Shown here: in pieces, positions 36,366 through 46,531 of the stretch
Layout: the number at the start of each line of letters is the position of its first letter
Position numbering within the stretch: position 1 is the first letter of the stretch
Origin: Simiduia sp. 21SJ11W-1
GTDB taxonomy: Bacteria; Pseudomonadota; Gammaproteobacteria; Pseudomonadales; Cellvibrionaceae
Length of the DNA stretch: 64,000 nt
Assembly (NCBI RefSeq): GCF_024138675.1
Contig: NZ_CP090959.1
Coordinates: 3,272,501-3,336,500, forward strand
Reading direction: 5' to 3'
Position numbers and translations under genes: made by a program
The notes under the pieces: model-generated
Database searches by the model: none
What the model was told of the DNA's origin: nothing
What the model saw: the letters and a program-made list of their open reading frames with translations, nothing else

Positions 36366-37841
36366 ATGGAAGTTAATATAACAGCTTGCTCAGAGCCTCA
36401 AAAAAGGGCGCCGGCTGGCGTCGCACCGCTCGCGTTGCTACTGGCAATGCCTGTTTTTTTCGCGCCCACTTTTTTAAGCCTTGGCGATAAATGGAGCCAA
36501 TGGACAGAAGGCCTTTCCCACGGCTACCTGCTGATTGCGATTTTCTCATACCTGTTTTACAAGGCGCTGCCGTTTAATCCGCAGGCCACTCAAGGCCAGC
36601 GCTATCTCGCCGCCTTATGCCTTGTACTTAGCGCAGGCCTTTGGGCCGTATTTGCACTGCTAGACATAAACCTGCTGGCAGAGTTTGCACTGATAGCCTG
36701 CCTTGCATTCGCCGTGGCGTTTCTTTTTGGTTTTGCCACAGCGTGGCATCAGCGGTTTTTACTGCTTATGCCCGTTTTTGCCATTACCCTTTGGGAGCAT
36801 TTCAACGGCCTGCTGGTAACCCTTAGCGGCCTTGTAGTGGGTGAAATGGTGCGCCTTATTGGCATACCGGCTGTTATAGACGGCAGCAGCATTTTTATTC
36901 CCTTTGGGCACATCGTTATTGCAGATGGCTGCTCGGGCTTGCGCTACTTTATTATTGCGCTGGCCATGGGCTACTTGATCAGCTACCTCAATGGTTACAA
37001 AGAGCGCGGCTTTATTGCGATTATGGCGGTGGCAGCGCTGCTTGCACTTATCAGCAATTGGTTAAGAATTTTTATATTGATACTGGTGGGCTACTTTACA
37101 GAAATGCAAAGCTCGCTCATGCAAGAGCACGACATGTTTGGCTGGCTGTTATTTGGTGCTGTGTGCCTGCCTGCCATGTACATGGCACCGGTTGCGAAAC
37201 GCCAGCCGCCCGCCAGTGCAGCGCAAGCCCCACAACCTCACTACGCGCTCTACAGCGCGGCGCTGCTGCTACTGGCTACGGGGCCGGCTATTTACTGGCT
37301 CTCACCCTCGCCCACGCACAACGCCGCACTGGAACCCGTGGTGCCGGTAAATTTTATACCTGTGGCAGACGTACCGGCGCACTTGGCACCCAGCAAAATT
37401 GCAGAGCCTGCAAGCCGGCAGTTTCTTTACCAGGCAACGCACGGGGTTTACATCAGCATCAGCACCAATCAGCGTACCGCCAAAGGCCAAAAGCTTACCC
37501 CTTACCTGGGTAGCCTGAATGACACAGAAGTCTGGGAAATTAGCGGTACTCAAGCACCAGAAGCCTTGCCAGCAGCGGGCAGCGCCTTCATTCTGCGCCA
37601 GAAAGGCGGCCAATCAAAAATTGCACAACTGCAATGGCTTCAGGTAGGCGAATTTGCTACAGCCTCGCATACCAAAGCCAAGCTACTCCAGCTACCCAGC
37701 ACATTGCTGGGCCAAAATTATTTCGCCGTGATAACACTACGTATGCGCTGCTCACAAGCCAACTGCACTAACGCCCTTGGCACCCTTACTCAACATGCAA
37801 ATGAATTGGCCATAACGCTCAAGGGCACACAATGGAACTGA
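36366..37841 (+). CDS. xrtA: Exosortase A (XrtA) with C-terminal EpsI domain
   Basis: Inner-membrane transpeptidase-like enzyme that recognises PEP-CTERM signals. The 491 residues start at ATG 36366; the frame extends upstream only by a TTG. Eight or so membrane helices (about 20-300) hold the catalytic triad: Cys189 (IADGCSGLRY), Arg234 (NWLRIF) and His255 (EHDMFGW). After another helix (about 315-335) comes a periplasmic EpsI-type domain (about 345-491), the fusion typical of XrtA. It heads the plus-strand polysaccharide operon; its substrates are encoded just upstream. Confidence 0.95.
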   Translation: MEVNITACSEPQKRAPAGVAPLALLLAMPVFFAPTFLSLGDKWSQWTEGLSHGYLLIAIFSYLFYKALPFNPQATQGQRYLAALCLVLSAGLWAVFALLDINLLAEFALIACLAFAVAFLFGFATAWHQRFLLLMPVFAITLWEHFNGLLVTLSGLVVGEMVRLIGIPAVIDGSSIFIPFGHIVIADGCSGLRYFIIALAMGYLISYLNGYKERGFIAIMAVAALLALISNWLRIFILILVGYFTEMQSSLMQEHDMFGWLLFGAVCLPAMYMAPVAKRQPPASAAQAPQPHYALYSAALLLLATGPAIYWLSPSPTHNAALEPVVPVNFIPVADVPAHLAPSKIAEPASRQFLYQATHGVYISISTNQRTAKGQKLTPYLGSLNDTEVWEISGTQAPEALPAAGSAFILRQKGGQSKIAQLQWLQVGEFATASHTKAKLLQLPSTLLGQNYFAVITLRMRCSQANCTNALGTLTQHANELAITLKGTQWN

Positions 37842-38971
37842 TATTCTGGGCAAGCGCTGCGCTTTTGTTTTACATCTATTTGGGCTACCCCCTGCTACTT
37901 CGCTTGCTACCCAAGGTTAAAGGCAACCAAGCGGCGCGCACGCAAAGTGAGCCGCCAAGCGTTACTGTGATTATTCCGGCCTTTAATGAGGCCGACCACA
38001 TTGAAGCCACAGTATTAAACAAATTAAGCCAGGAATACCCCGCCGAGCGCCTGAAAATTATTGTGGTTTCTGACGAATCCGAAGATGGCACAGATGAAAT
38101 TGTTGAGCGCCTGGCGCAAATCCACAACAATGTATCGCTTATCAGGCAATCGCCCCGGCAGGGCAAAACTGCGGGGCTGAACCTGGCCATGGCCCGGGTA
38201 GAAAGTGATTTGGTGGTATTTTCAGATGCCAACAGCCACTACGCACCAAACGCCATTGCCAAGCTGGCACAGTGTTTTGACGATGCCAGCATCGGTTACG
38301 TAACGGGCAAAATGGTATACACCAACAGCGATGGCTCGCTGGTGGGTGATGGCTGCAGCGCCTACATGAAATATGAAAACCACCTGCGCGCGCTGGAAAC
38401 CCAAACCGGCTCTGTGGTGGGCGTAGACGGCGGCATAGATGCCATCCGCACACCCCTGTACCAGCCAATGAACGCAGACCAGCTACCGGATTTTGTGTTG
38501 CCGCTTAAAGTGGTTAGCCAAGGTAAACGCGTGGCCTTCTGCCCAGAAGCACTATTGAATGAAGAAGCACTGAACAGTGCCGATTCCGAATTCAGAATGC
38601 GGGTGCGGGTTTCACTGCGGGCCTACTGGGCCCTCTGGGATATGCGCCACCTGTTCAACCCCGCGCGGTTTGGCATATTCAGCCTACAGCTTACCTCTCA
38701 CAAGCTGCTGCGCTACCTGGCCTTTATGCCGCTGGCTTTAGCGTTTTTAACCAGCGCACTGTTAAGCGGCCAAAGCGCACTCTATGCCTTGGCCTTTTTT
38801 GCGCAACTCGCGTTTTACGGCGCAGCTATTTATGCAGGCCTTCTGGGCGCTAACAATCGCTGGCTTGGCCTTGCACACTACTTCTGCCTGATTAACCTAG
38901 CCGCCCTGCTGGCGTTCATTAATTTCCTGAAGGGCGAGAAAATCGTCATTTGGAAACCAAGGGTAGGATAA
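37832..38971 (+). CDS. Membrane-bound family 2 glycosyltransferase
   Basis: 379 residues with one N-terminal helix (about 3-22), a GT-A catalytic domain (TVIIPAFNEADHI, VVSDESEDGT, DAN metal motif in VVFSDANSHY, and DGGIDA), and three C-terminal helices from about 295. This layout is that of processive or lipid-linked GT2 enzymes. It overlaps xrtA by ten bases. Acceptor and donor sugars cannot be told from sequence. Confidence 0.88.
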   Translation: MELIFWASAALLFYIYLGYPLLLRLLPKVKGNQAARTQSEPPSVTVIIPAFNEADHIEATVLNKLSQEYPAERLKIIVVSDESEDGTDEIVERLAQIHNNVSLIRQSPRQGKTAGLNLAMARVESDLVVFSDANSHYAPNAIAKLAQCFDDASIGYVTGKMVYTNSDGSLVGDGCSAYMKYENHLRALETQTGSVVGVDGGIDAIRTPLYQPMNADQLPDFVLPLKVVSQGKRVAFCPEALLNEEALNSADSEFRMRVRVSLRAYWALWDMRHLFNPARFGIFSLQLTSHKLLRYLAFMPLALAFLTSALLSGQSALYALAFFAQLAFYGAAIYAGLLGANNRWLGLAHYFCLINLAALLAFINFLKGEKIVIWKPRVG

Positions 38972-38977
38972 GCCGCC

Positions 38978-40114
38978 ATGAATATTGTGATCATGGTCGA
39001 TGCCCTGCACAGCATTGCCGCCGGTAGCGAAAGGCAAATTTACAAGCTCGCAAGCGGGCTGGTTGAACGCGGCCATGCGGTAAAATTGGTGCTGCTACGC
39101 CATACTGCATTTACTGAATCATTAACGGATTTCCCCTGCACCATTACATCATTAGGCATTCCAAAGCTTGCGCGCTGGCAAACCGTTAGCAAAATGATCC
39201 ACTTGCGGGGCCAATTAATTCGTGAAAACGTAGACGCCATTCACGCCTGGCTACCGGAGTGCTGCCTGCTGGCGCCGGCATTTTTAAAACACCCCAAACT
39301 TACCGTTATTACCTCTCGCCGTGATATGGGGTTAATTTACCAAGGCAAGCCCGCCTGGCTGTTTAAAGCCGTTCGATCCCGTACCGACGCCGTAGTTGCA
39401 AACTCGCAAGCCGTAGCCAAACACGTAACACTGCAAGAGAGGCTTCTGGGCGCACAATGCAAAGTCATATACAACGGGCTAGATACCTTTAACAGCAATG
39501 AAAACCCCGCCGAACAGGCGCCCATTTTTAACAGTGCCGATGCCATAAAACTGATTCTTGTGGCCAACGTTAAGCCGGTCAAACGCACACTCGATGCCGT
39601 AAAAGCGGTTACCCTGCTTAACAGCCAGGGCATTCTGGTGGAGCTTGCGCTCGCCGGGGAACCGCAAGATGCAAACTACGTTGCAGCCATAAAAAATCAC
39701 CTTGCCGCCAATCAGGCAGAAAAGCAGGTGCACTGGCTGGGCTCTGTGCGCGAACCCAGGCGGCTTTTGCCGCAAGCAGACATAGGCCTGCTGGTGAGCG
39801 ATTCCGAAGGGCTTTCGAACACCTTAATGGAGTATATGCAGGCAGGCTTGCCCGCCATCGCCACTAATGTAGGCGGCAACCCGGAACTCATTGAACATGA
39901 AGTGACGGGTTTGCTTGTTGAAAAAGGCCGGGTAGAGGCCATTGCAGACGCTATTTTACAGCTGCACCGAAGCCCTGCGCTGCGCGAAAGTTGTAAAACA
40001 AACAGCCAACAGCGCATTAACACAGAATTCTCTGTAGATAACATGATTAACCAGCACTTGGCACTTTACGGCGCATCGCATTCAGCTACTCAAGGGGTAA
40101 AGGCACCGTGTTAA
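38978..40114 (+). CDS. Family 4 glycosyltransferase
   Basis: 378-residue GT-B enzyme, predicted cytoplasmic. The N-terminal domain starts NIVIMVDALHSIAAGSERQI; the C-terminal domain begins near residue 185 (KLILVANVKPVKRTLDAV) and contains the E-x7-E-type segment EGLSNTLMEYMQAGLP followed by ATNVGGNPE. It probably adds one sugar of the repeat unit from a nucleotide donor. It is six bases after the GT2 stop and overlaps the next gene. Confidence 0.88.
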   Translation: MNIVIMVDALHSIAAGSERQIYKLASGLVERGHAVKLVLLRHTAFTESLTDFPCTITSLGIPKLARWQTVSKMIHLRGQLIRENVDAIHAWLPECCLLAPAFLKHPKLTVITSRRDMGLIYQGKPAWLFKAVRSRTDAVVANSQAVAKHVTLQERLLGAQCKVIYNGLDTFNSNENPAEQAPIFNSADAIKLILVANVKPVKRTLDAVKAVTLLNSQGILVELALAGEPQDANYVAAIKNHLAANQAEKQVHWLGSVREPRRLLPQADIGLLVSDSEGLSNTLMEYMQAGLPAIATNVGGNPELIEHEVTGLLVEKGRVEAIADAILQLHRSPALRESCKTNSQQRINTEFSVDNMINQHLALYGASHSATQGVKAPC

Positions 40115-41451
40115 ACACACGCTGGATAGGCAAGGCTGCATATATCGCCTGGGATAAAAAAGAAGGCGGCACACGGCTGCGCGAATTCCGGGCATTGAAC
40201 GCGCAAGACAGGCTGCCCCCAGAGCAATTGGCCGCCATACAGCAAACGCGCCTTAACGCACTTTTGCAGCACTGCTGGCACAACAGTGATTGGTACCGGC
40301 CCCTGTTACGTGAAGCAGGCTACACCCCGGAAAGCGTGTGGTCACCAGCAGACCTAACAGCCCTGCCGGTAACCACCAAGGCGGATATTCGCGACAACAT
40401 AGATCAATTCATTGCAAGCAACGCCAACAAACAGCAGCTTGCACGCGCCAAAACCGGTGGCTCTACGGGTGTATCGCTAAATCTCTTTTTCGACGAGCAC
40501 TGCCAGGCCATGCGCAATGCAGGGCAAATGTACGCAGACAGTATGGCTGGCTGGCATATTGGCGATCGCGTGGCCGCTGTATGGGGCAACCCACCCAAAT
40601 ACACCACAGCCAAGGCCAAGCTGCGGGCACAGCTGCTAGATCGCATGATCTTTCTAGACACCATGGATCTAAACAATCAATCCATGGGCGCATTTGTAGC
40701 ACGCTGGCATGCCTTTAAACCCCAGGTAATTTTCGGGCATGCACACTCCATTTACATTTTCGCAAAATTTTTACTAGAGCAAGGTATTCAAACGGTGCGC
40801 CCGGTGGGTGTTGTAGCCACCTCTATGATGCTGTTAAACCATGAGCGCAAGAGCATAGAGCAGGCACTGGGCTGCAAGGTAACCAACCGCTACGGCTGCG
40901 AGGAAGTGGGGTTGATAGCCGTAGAATGTGAACAACACAACGGCATGCACCTTAATGTTCAACACCTTGTGGTTGAATCGCTCGATGCCGCAAACGCACC
41001 CGCAGCACCGGGCACTGCGGGCAAACTTGTTTTAACCGACCTCAACAACTTCGGCATGCCGCTACTGCGCTACCGGGTAGAAGACGTAGGCGCACTCTCT
41101 AACAGGCAATGTAGCTGCGGCCGTACCACACCGCTACTGGAGCGCCTTGAAGGCCGCGTGGCAGACTTCCTGAAAAAGCCAGATGGCGGCCAGGTGGCCG
41201 GGGTATCACTGGTGGAGCGCACGCTAACCAAAGTACCGGGCGTTGCCCAAATGCAACTGGTACAAGACACCTTGCATGAAATAAAAATTCACCGCGTAAA
41301 AGGGGCGGAGTTCAACGCCCAAACAGACAATGCGCTGTTACAGGAGTTCAGGCAAGTCTTCCCGGATGATGTGGCACTCACCATTAAAGACGCCGACAAA
41401 ATTCCGCAAGAAGCGAGCGGCAAGTACAGGTTTTCAATATGTCGAATATAA
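40108..41451 (+). CDS. CapK/PaaK-like adenylate-forming enzyme
   Basis: 447-residue member of the phenylacetate-CoA-ligase-like branch of the adenylate-forming superfamily, as found in capsule loci (CapK). The P-loop-like AKTGGSTGVSLNLFF, NRYGCEEVGLIAVEC and the YRVEDVG core motif are present; the C-terminal domain includes SGKYRF. It starts at GTG, overlapping the upstream stop by seven bases, with AAGG before it. It likely activates a carboxylic acid for attachment to a glycan or lipid, but the substrate is unknown. Such genes recur in XrtA loci. Confidence 0.82.
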   Translation: MLNTRWIGKAAYIAWDKKEGGTRLREFRALNAQDRLPPEQLAAIQQTRLNALLQHCWHNSDWYRPLLREAGYTPESVWSPADLTALPVTTKADIRDNIDQFIASNANKQQLARAKTGGSTGVSLNLFFDEHCQAMRNAGQMYADSMAGWHIGDRVAAVWGNPPKYTTAKAKLRAQLLDRMIFLDTMDLNNQSMGAFVARWHAFKPQVIFGHAHSIYIFAKFLLEQGIQTVRPVGVVATSMMLLNHERKSIEQALGCKVTNRYGCEEVGLIAVECEQHNGMHLNVQHLVVESLDAANAPAAPGTAGKLVLTDLNNFGMPLLRYRVEDVGALSNRQCSCGRTTPLLERLEGRVADFLKKPDGGQVAGVSLVERTLTKVPGVAQMQLVQDTLHEIKIHRVKGAEFNAQTDNALLQEFRQVFPDDVALTIKDADKIPQEASGKYRFSICRI

Positions 41452-42335
41452 AACAAGAGCCGCTGGTAAGCGTAGTTATCGCCACCTACAACATGGGCCA
41501 GTACCTGCCACAGGCAGTGGAATCGATTCTGTCACAAACATGGAAAAATTTGGAAATAATCGTAGTAGACGACGGCTCTGAAGATGATACCCCAAAGGTA
41601 ATGAAGCAGTTTTCTGGCAACGAAAAGGTGCATTACATTGGAAATAAAAACCAAGGCCAGCCAAAAGCAAAAAACTGTGGCGTGAGGAACGCCAAGGGTG
41701 ACTTCATTGCGTTCTGTGATGCAGATGATCTGTGGGAGCCCTACAAACTTGCCAAGCAAATGCCGCTGTTTAACAACCTGCGCACAGGTGTGGTTTATAG
41801 CGAAGTAAGCCACATAGATGAACACAACAGCCGCTACGAAAAGCCGCCAGCCTACGCCCGGCACCGCGGCAAAGTGACCGAGCAGTTGCTTTACAAAAAT
41901 TTTGTACCGTTTGGAACGGCTGTAATTCGTAGGCAATGCGTGCTGCAGAACGGCATGTTTGATGAAGAATTCAGAATGGGCATAGACTGGGATCTATGGC
42001 TTAGATACTCACTCGACTGGGAGTTTGACTATGTACCAGACAAAACCTACGTGTACAGAGAGTGGTCTGGCCAGATGTCTACAAATTATAGAGGCCGCTA
42101 TGATCATGCCTTCCGGATTCTTAAAAAATTCTCAAGCAGGCACCAAGGCCGGCTGGACAAACAGTCACTTAAGCGCGCTTGGGCCGATATGCACATCGGC
42201 AAGGGCAACATCATTGCTCGCCAAGAAGGTACGGTAAAAGAGCCTCTGGCCAGCATTCTGAAAGGCATCAGCCTATCGCCCGGGTACTGGTATGGCTGGA
42301 AATCACTCGCAAAGCTAGCCTTAAGGCGACCATAA
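41439..42335 (+). CDS. Family 2 glycosyltransferase
   Basis: 298-residue soluble GT-A enzyme with VSVVIATYNMGQYLPQAVES at the N terminus, VDDGSEDDT, and the DxD-type FCDADD metal site near residue 91. No membrane segment. It overlaps the gene before by 13 bases and the deacetylase start by one (TAATG). Sugar specificity is unknown. Confidence 0.9.
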   Translation: MSNIKQEPLVSVVIATYNMGQYLPQAVESILSQTWKNLEIIVVDDGSEDDTPKVMKQFSGNEKVHYIGNKNQGQPKAKNCGVRNAKGDFIAFCDADDLWEPYKLAKQMPLFNNLRTGVVYSEVSHIDEHNSRYEKPPAYARHRGKVTEQLLYKNFVPFGTAVIRRQCVLQNGMFDEEFRMGIDWDLWLRYSLDWEFDYVPDKTYVYREWSGQMSTNYRGRYDHAFRILKKFSSRHQGRLDKQSLKRAWADMHIGKGNIIARQEGTVKEPLASILKGISLSPGYWYGWKSLAKLALRRP

Positions 42336-43321
42336 TGATTAGCAAAGATACGCTATTCAGCGCCGCAGAGGCTCTAGGCGGGTTCCGCGCCCTGCGCTAC
42401 CTAACACGCAAACGCGAAAAAGTATTGATGTACCACCGGATTATTGATCACCCGCAAATTCCGGCTATTACGCCAAAGGAATTTGAGCAGCAAATACGCT
42501 ACTTAAAGCGCCACTTCAACATCAAGCCAGTTGATCAATTAATTCAGGCCCGCGTACAGGGCACATCAGACGACAACGCAATAGCCATAACCTTTGACGA
42601 TGGCCATGCAGACTTCTACCAAAATGCCTGGCCAATTCTGAAAAAATACCAGGTACCAGCGAGCCTCTATGTAACCACGGGATTCATAGACAACCAGTGC
42701 TGGTTATGGCCCGATCTGTTAAGACACATTCTTTGGACTACAGCAAACCCGGGCCTACTGTTTAACGGCAACCAACACCTCTCTCTGCAAAACCCGCACA
42801 GACAGAGCACTTGGAATACCATTGCCAGCCACTGCCTGAGCCTTGCCAGCGACGAGCGCATAGCGTTTATAAACAACCTTGCGCACACCTTGAACGTACC
42901 AACAGACAGCCCACCCAGCACACTTTACAAAGCAGTAACCTGGGACAACCTGCGGGAAATGCATGCGGCAGGCCTAGAAATCGGCAGCCACACTGTTAGC
43001 CATAGAATTCTAAGCACACTCAACAGCCATGAATTGACTATGGAACTGCGCGCCTCCAAGCAAAGAATTGAAGAACAGATGGAAAGCAAGATAAACGGCA
43101 TTTGCTACCCCAACGGCATGAGAAAAGACATCAATCAGCAAGTCGAGCAGCAAGCAGCTTCAGAGGGATACCGGTATGGATTAGTAGCTTACCCGGCCAA
43201 AACCAACCGAAACAACCTATTCCATCAAGGCCGCTGGGCAGCACCTAAGTCATTTACGTTATTTAAGCGAATGGTGAGCGGCATTAGTCGCGACGGAAAC
43301 CCGCAGGGTGAGCATGTATGA
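42335..43321 (+). CDS. Polysaccharide deacetylase (NodB family)
   Basis: Carbohydrate esterase family 4-type protein of 328 residues. The ATG at 42335 overlaps the GT2 stop; a longer frame to 42179 lies wholly inside that gene. The motifs are VLMYHRI, TFDDGHAD (metal-binding Asp pair) and SHTVSH (His-x3-His). No signal peptide is seen, so it may act on a cytoplasmic lipid-linked intermediate, as in other XrtA loci. It would remove acetyl from an N-acetylated sugar. Confidence 0.88.
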   Translation: MISKDTLFSAAEALGGFRALRYLTRKREKVLMYHRIIDHPQIPAITPKEFEQQIRYLKRHFNIKPVDQLIQARVQGTSDDNAIAITFDDGHADFYQNAWPILKKYQVPASLYVTTGFIDNQCWLWPDLLRHILWTTANPGLLFNGNQHLSLQNPHRQSTWNTIASHCLSLASDERIAFINNLAHTLNVPTDSPPSTLYKAVTWDNLREMHAAGLEIGSHTVSHRILSTLNSHELTMELRASKQRIEEQMESKINGICYPNGMRKDINQQVEQQAASEGYRYGLVAYPAKTNRNNLFHQGRWAAPKSFTLFKRMVSGISRDGNPQGEHV

Positions 43322-44400
43322 AAATCGCGCACTTCATAGACAGCGGGGGACTGTATGGCGCAGAAAAGATGCTGCTAACGCTATGCAAAGAACAAATCAA
43401 GCAGGGGCTAGATCCGTTAATTGTTAGCTGCGGTGTACCAAATGAAGGGCCTAAAGCCATTGAATTGGCATGTTATGCAGCAGGCATATCCTGCCTTGCT
43501 TGGCGCATGTCAGCAGGACTAAACATCAAAGGTTTTAAATTGCTGCTGGAAACGCTACAAGAAAAGAAAATCGATATATTTCATTCGCATGGCTATAAAT
43601 TTAATATTTTATTTTGTTTTTTAGAGCTCCGCGGACTTAAGTCAAAAAAAATAACCACAATACATGGCTACATTCCTAGAAAGCCATTTACAAAAGGCTG
43701 GCTATATCAAGCGCTTGACCGAATAGCGGTTAAGACTTTTGATCACATTGTATATGTCAACGATATTGACAAAATAAAAAACTCACCGAGAAGTCGCTCA
43801 AGAAGCACCATATACAATGGCATTGAATTCAACAGTGAATCGAACACACAAAAAAAAGATATAAAATACAAAATTGCTTACTTCGGAAGGTTGTCGGAAG
43901 AAAAAGGGGCCAACCTTCTGCCTAAGGCGCTACTCATTGTAAATAAAAAAATCCAAGCCATCAGCTTGGATATTTACGGAGAAGGCCCTGATTACGAATT
44001 TATATCCAAAGAAATTAATGCGACGGGATTATCCCCACGTATAACCCTTAAAGGTTATACAAACAACGTGACAAAGGAATTTAAAAACTACGACCTGATC
44101 GTCATGCCAAGCAAAAGCGAAGGACTTCCAATGATATCATTAGAAGCCATAAACTCTAACACACCCATTATATGCACCCGCGTTGGTGGCCTACCAAATT
44201 TACTCGGGCAGGATTATCCTTATTTCATCTCACACCCTCCATCACCAGAAAACATCGCTAATTCAATTATAAATTTTTATGTTAATGGATTTGAAATATC
44301 ACGCAACATTACAAAAGCCTTAAAAATTAAAGCCGCAAGAAATTATAGCAGCTCAACAATGTCCTCTGAGTACACAGCAATTTACAAAAAAATATCATGA
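43318..44400 (+). CDS. Family 4 glycosyltransferase (AT-rich segment)
   Basis: 360-residue GT-B enzyme: start MKIAHFIDSGGLYGAEKM, C-terminal domain from about 182 (KIAYFGRLSEEKGANLL), E-x7-E-type segment SEGLPMISLEAINSNTP. Overlaps the deacetylase by four bases and the next gene by four. Base composition drops clearly to AT-rich from about 43.6 kb inside this gene, suggesting that the 3' neighbours have another origin. Confidence 0.87.
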   Translation: MKIAHFIDSGGLYGAEKMLLTLCKEQIKQGLDPLIVSCGVPNEGPKAIELACYAAGISCLAWRMSAGLNIKGFKLLLETLQEKKIDIFHSHGYKFNILFCFLELRGLKSKKITTIHGYIPRKPFTKGWLYQALDRIAVKTFDHIVYVNDIDKIKNSPRSRSRSTIYNGIEFNSESNTQKKDIKYKIAYFGRLSEEKGANLLPKALLIVNKKIQAISLDIYGEGPDYEFISKEINATGLSPRITLKGYTNNVTKEFKNYDLIVMPSKSEGLPMISLEAINSNTPIICTRVGGLPNLLGQDYPYFISHPPSPENIANSIINFYVNGFEISRNITKALKIKAARNYSSSTMSSEYTAIYKKIS

Positions 44401-45338
44401 TTAAAAACATTAAGAACCTGTTGAGAAAGCACGAAGATATAGAACTAACAGCAAAGTCTATATATTTTTTCTGTCACAAAGTTATCGAGAAAGTAATACC
44501 TGACAAAACATTCCTAAGAATTCAATACCTTTTTAGGACAGGATCAAGCTTAAACCTTAAAAACCCAAGACTTTACAATGAAAAAATACAATGGTTAAAG
44601 CTAAACTACAGAAACCCATTACTAAATAAATGCGTAGACAAATGGGAGGTAAGGGAATATATAAAAAGTAAAGGCCTCGAAAACATATTAATACCCGCGC
44701 AAGGTCCTTATCACTCTATTGAAGAAATACACAAAGAGTCTCTACCTGAAAAATTCATCCTAAAACTAACTAACGGCTCAAGTTTTAACATCATCTGCCA
44801 GAATAAAGATAATTTTAGCTGGGATAAAGCCACTAGAAAATTCGACAAATGGAAAAAAATTAACTTCTTTTCTGCAAGAAGAGAGTGGGCATATAAAGAT
44901 GTAGAGAACCGAATAATGATCGAAGAATTACTGGAATCTGAAACTGGCGGCCTACCATCAGACATCAGATTTTTTTGCTTTAATGGCGAGCCAGAAGTAA
45001 TTGCAGTAGATCTAGATTCTGTTGAGAACGGCATCAAAACCAGCAACTACTTCAGGCATCTATATACGAAAGACTGGACTCCTATCGACGCAAGAATACA
45101 ATACCCCAAAAAGCCTAATCACGAAGTGGAAAAACCAGCAAACCTTGATGAGATGCTAGAAACTGCAAGAAAATTATCTTCTGACTTTCCCGCTGTTCGA
45201 GTAGACCTATACAACACTAGGACGAGCATATTATTTGGCGAGCTTACATTTTATCACGCCTCAGGATATCAAAGAATAACTCCTGAAAAGTTCCATAAGG
45301 AATTAGGCGATAAAATCACCCTAGAGAACCTTCAATGA
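44397..45338 (+). CDS. TupA-like ATP-grasp ligase
   Basis: 313 residues matching the TupA-like ATP-grasp family, named for the teichuronopeptide synthesis protein of Bacillus. Landmarks: NLKNPRLYNEKIQWLKL, DKWEVREYIKSKG, KFILKLTNGSSFNIIC (nucleotide-binding strand), DIRFFCFNGEPEVIAVD and FPAVRVDLYN...FGELTFY (metal-binding end). These enzymes are thought to form amide bonds between a carboxylate and an amino group, or to tailor glycans. Overlaps both neighbours by four bases. The substrate is unknown; a uronate-amino-acid amide is one option given the uronate genes at the right end. Confidence 0.83.
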   Translation: MIKNIKNLLRKHEDIELTAKSIYFFCHKVIEKVIPDKTFLRIQYLFRTGSSLNLKNPRLYNEKIQWLKLNYRNPLLNKCVDKWEVREYIKSKGLENILIPAQGPYHSIEEIHKESLPEKFILKLTNGSSFNIICQNKDNFSWDKATRKFDKWKKINFFSARREWAYKDVENRIMIEELLESETGGLPSDIRFFCFNGEPEVIAVDLDSVENGIKTSNYFRHLYTKDWTPIDARIQYPKKPNHEVEKPANLDEMLETARKLSSDFPAVRVDLYNTRTSILFGELTFYHASGYQRITPEKFHKELGDKITLENLQ

Positions 45339-46507
45339 AAAAAATATTAACAATCTACAAAGAAGAATATCCATGGGATGTTCGCATCGAGAAACTCGCC
45401 TTACAATTTTCCAAAGAAAACGAGTCATATATATTAGCCAGAAACAATAACAACGAGCCAAGTGAAGAAAAGATCGGAAAGCTTAATGTTTTACGCATAA
45501 AGTACTTTACAACACTTCCAAAAATCATTAATAAAGTCTTGCAACTTGCCCTATGGTTTAATCCGGTATGGATATACAAAATATACTGCTCAGCCAGAGA
45601 TTATAAAATCAATCTTATAGTAGTTCGTGACTTACCTTTAGCACCCGCTGCCATACTAGCGTCGAAAGCACTGCGCATTAAATGCGTACTAGACATGGCT
45701 GAATGCTACCCTCTGATGTATAAATCAATTTGCCAGGAATCAAACAATCCAACCACATGGATAATTAAAAACCCCACTATAGCCACTCTTAAAGAGCGCA
45801 TTTGTCTAAAGTATCTAGATCATACTTGGACAATGATAGAAGAATCCGAATCAAGGCTCCTATCATTTGGCATACCAAAAGAAAAAGTGTCAATTGTTAG
45901 CAATACACCATCGACAACAAACCTTTTAGAAAAATCTCATAAAGGGAATGAGTTACGCATCGTCTATATGGGTTTTGTAACCAAGTTACGTGGACTAGAT
46001 TTACTTATTTTCGGAATACATGAATTTATTCGACAACATGGTAAAACCTTACAGATACAGTTAGACATCATCGGTAAAGGTGAAGAGATACCGTACATAC
46101 AGTCACTGATTAAAAGTCTTGATCTCGAAAAAAATATTACAGTGCATGGCTGGCTAGATCATAGTGAAGCCTCAAAGATTTTTAATAACGCTAATGTTGG
46201 TGCTCTCACTTACAGAAAATGCCCCCACTGGGATCATACGATTCCGAACAAGATATTTGATTATATGAAAGCTGGCATGCCCGTACTCTGCACCGATATT
46301 GAACCGATAATGCGCATAATTAAGGCAGAAAATTGCGGCATTCAAACAGCACTCTCGGACGAATCAATTGCCAGCGCTCTTCATACGTTATCAGACCCAG
46401 ATCTAAGAAGTGCCTTCGGACGCAACGGCCAAAAAGCTGTTGCAGAACGTTATAACTGGGAGCACGAATGCCTCAAAATAGACCGAACCCTGAGGGAACT
46501 GTTATAA
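45335..46507 (+). CDS. Family 4 glycosyltransferase
   Basis: 390-residue GT-B enzyme with KILTIYKEEYPWDVRIEKLA at the N terminus and a C-terminal domain from about 205 (RIVYMGFVTKLRGLDLL); nucleotide-binding segment IPNKIFDYMKAGMPVLCTD. Last gene of the plus-strand operon begun by xrtA. AT-rich like its neighbours. Sugar specificity is unknown. Confidence 0.87.
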   Translation: MKKILTIYKEEYPWDVRIEKLALQFSKENESYILARNNNNEPSEEKIGKLNVLRIKYFTTLPKIINKVLQLALWFNPVWIYKIYCSARDYKINLIVVRDLPLAPAAILASKALRIKCVLDMAECYPLMYKSICQESNNPTTWIIKNPTIATLKERICLKYLDHTWTMIEESESRLLSFGIPKEKVSIVSNTPSTTNLLEKSHKGNELRIVYMGFVTKLRGLDLLIFGIHEFIRQHGKTLQIQLDIIGKGEEIPYIQSLIKSLDLEKNITVHGWLDHSEASKIFNNANVGALTYRKCPHWDHTIPNKIFDYMKAGMPVLCTDIEPIMRIIKAENCGIQTALSDESIASALHTLSDPDLRSAFGRNGQKAVAERYNWEHECLKIDRTLRELL

Positions 46508-46531
46508 CAGTTATAATTGACAACCAACACA

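Noticed and set aside
42179-42334. Longer N terminus of the polysaccharide deacetylase
   Set aside because: Wholly inside the upstream glycosyltransferase gene; a TAATG junction gives a natural start at 42335.
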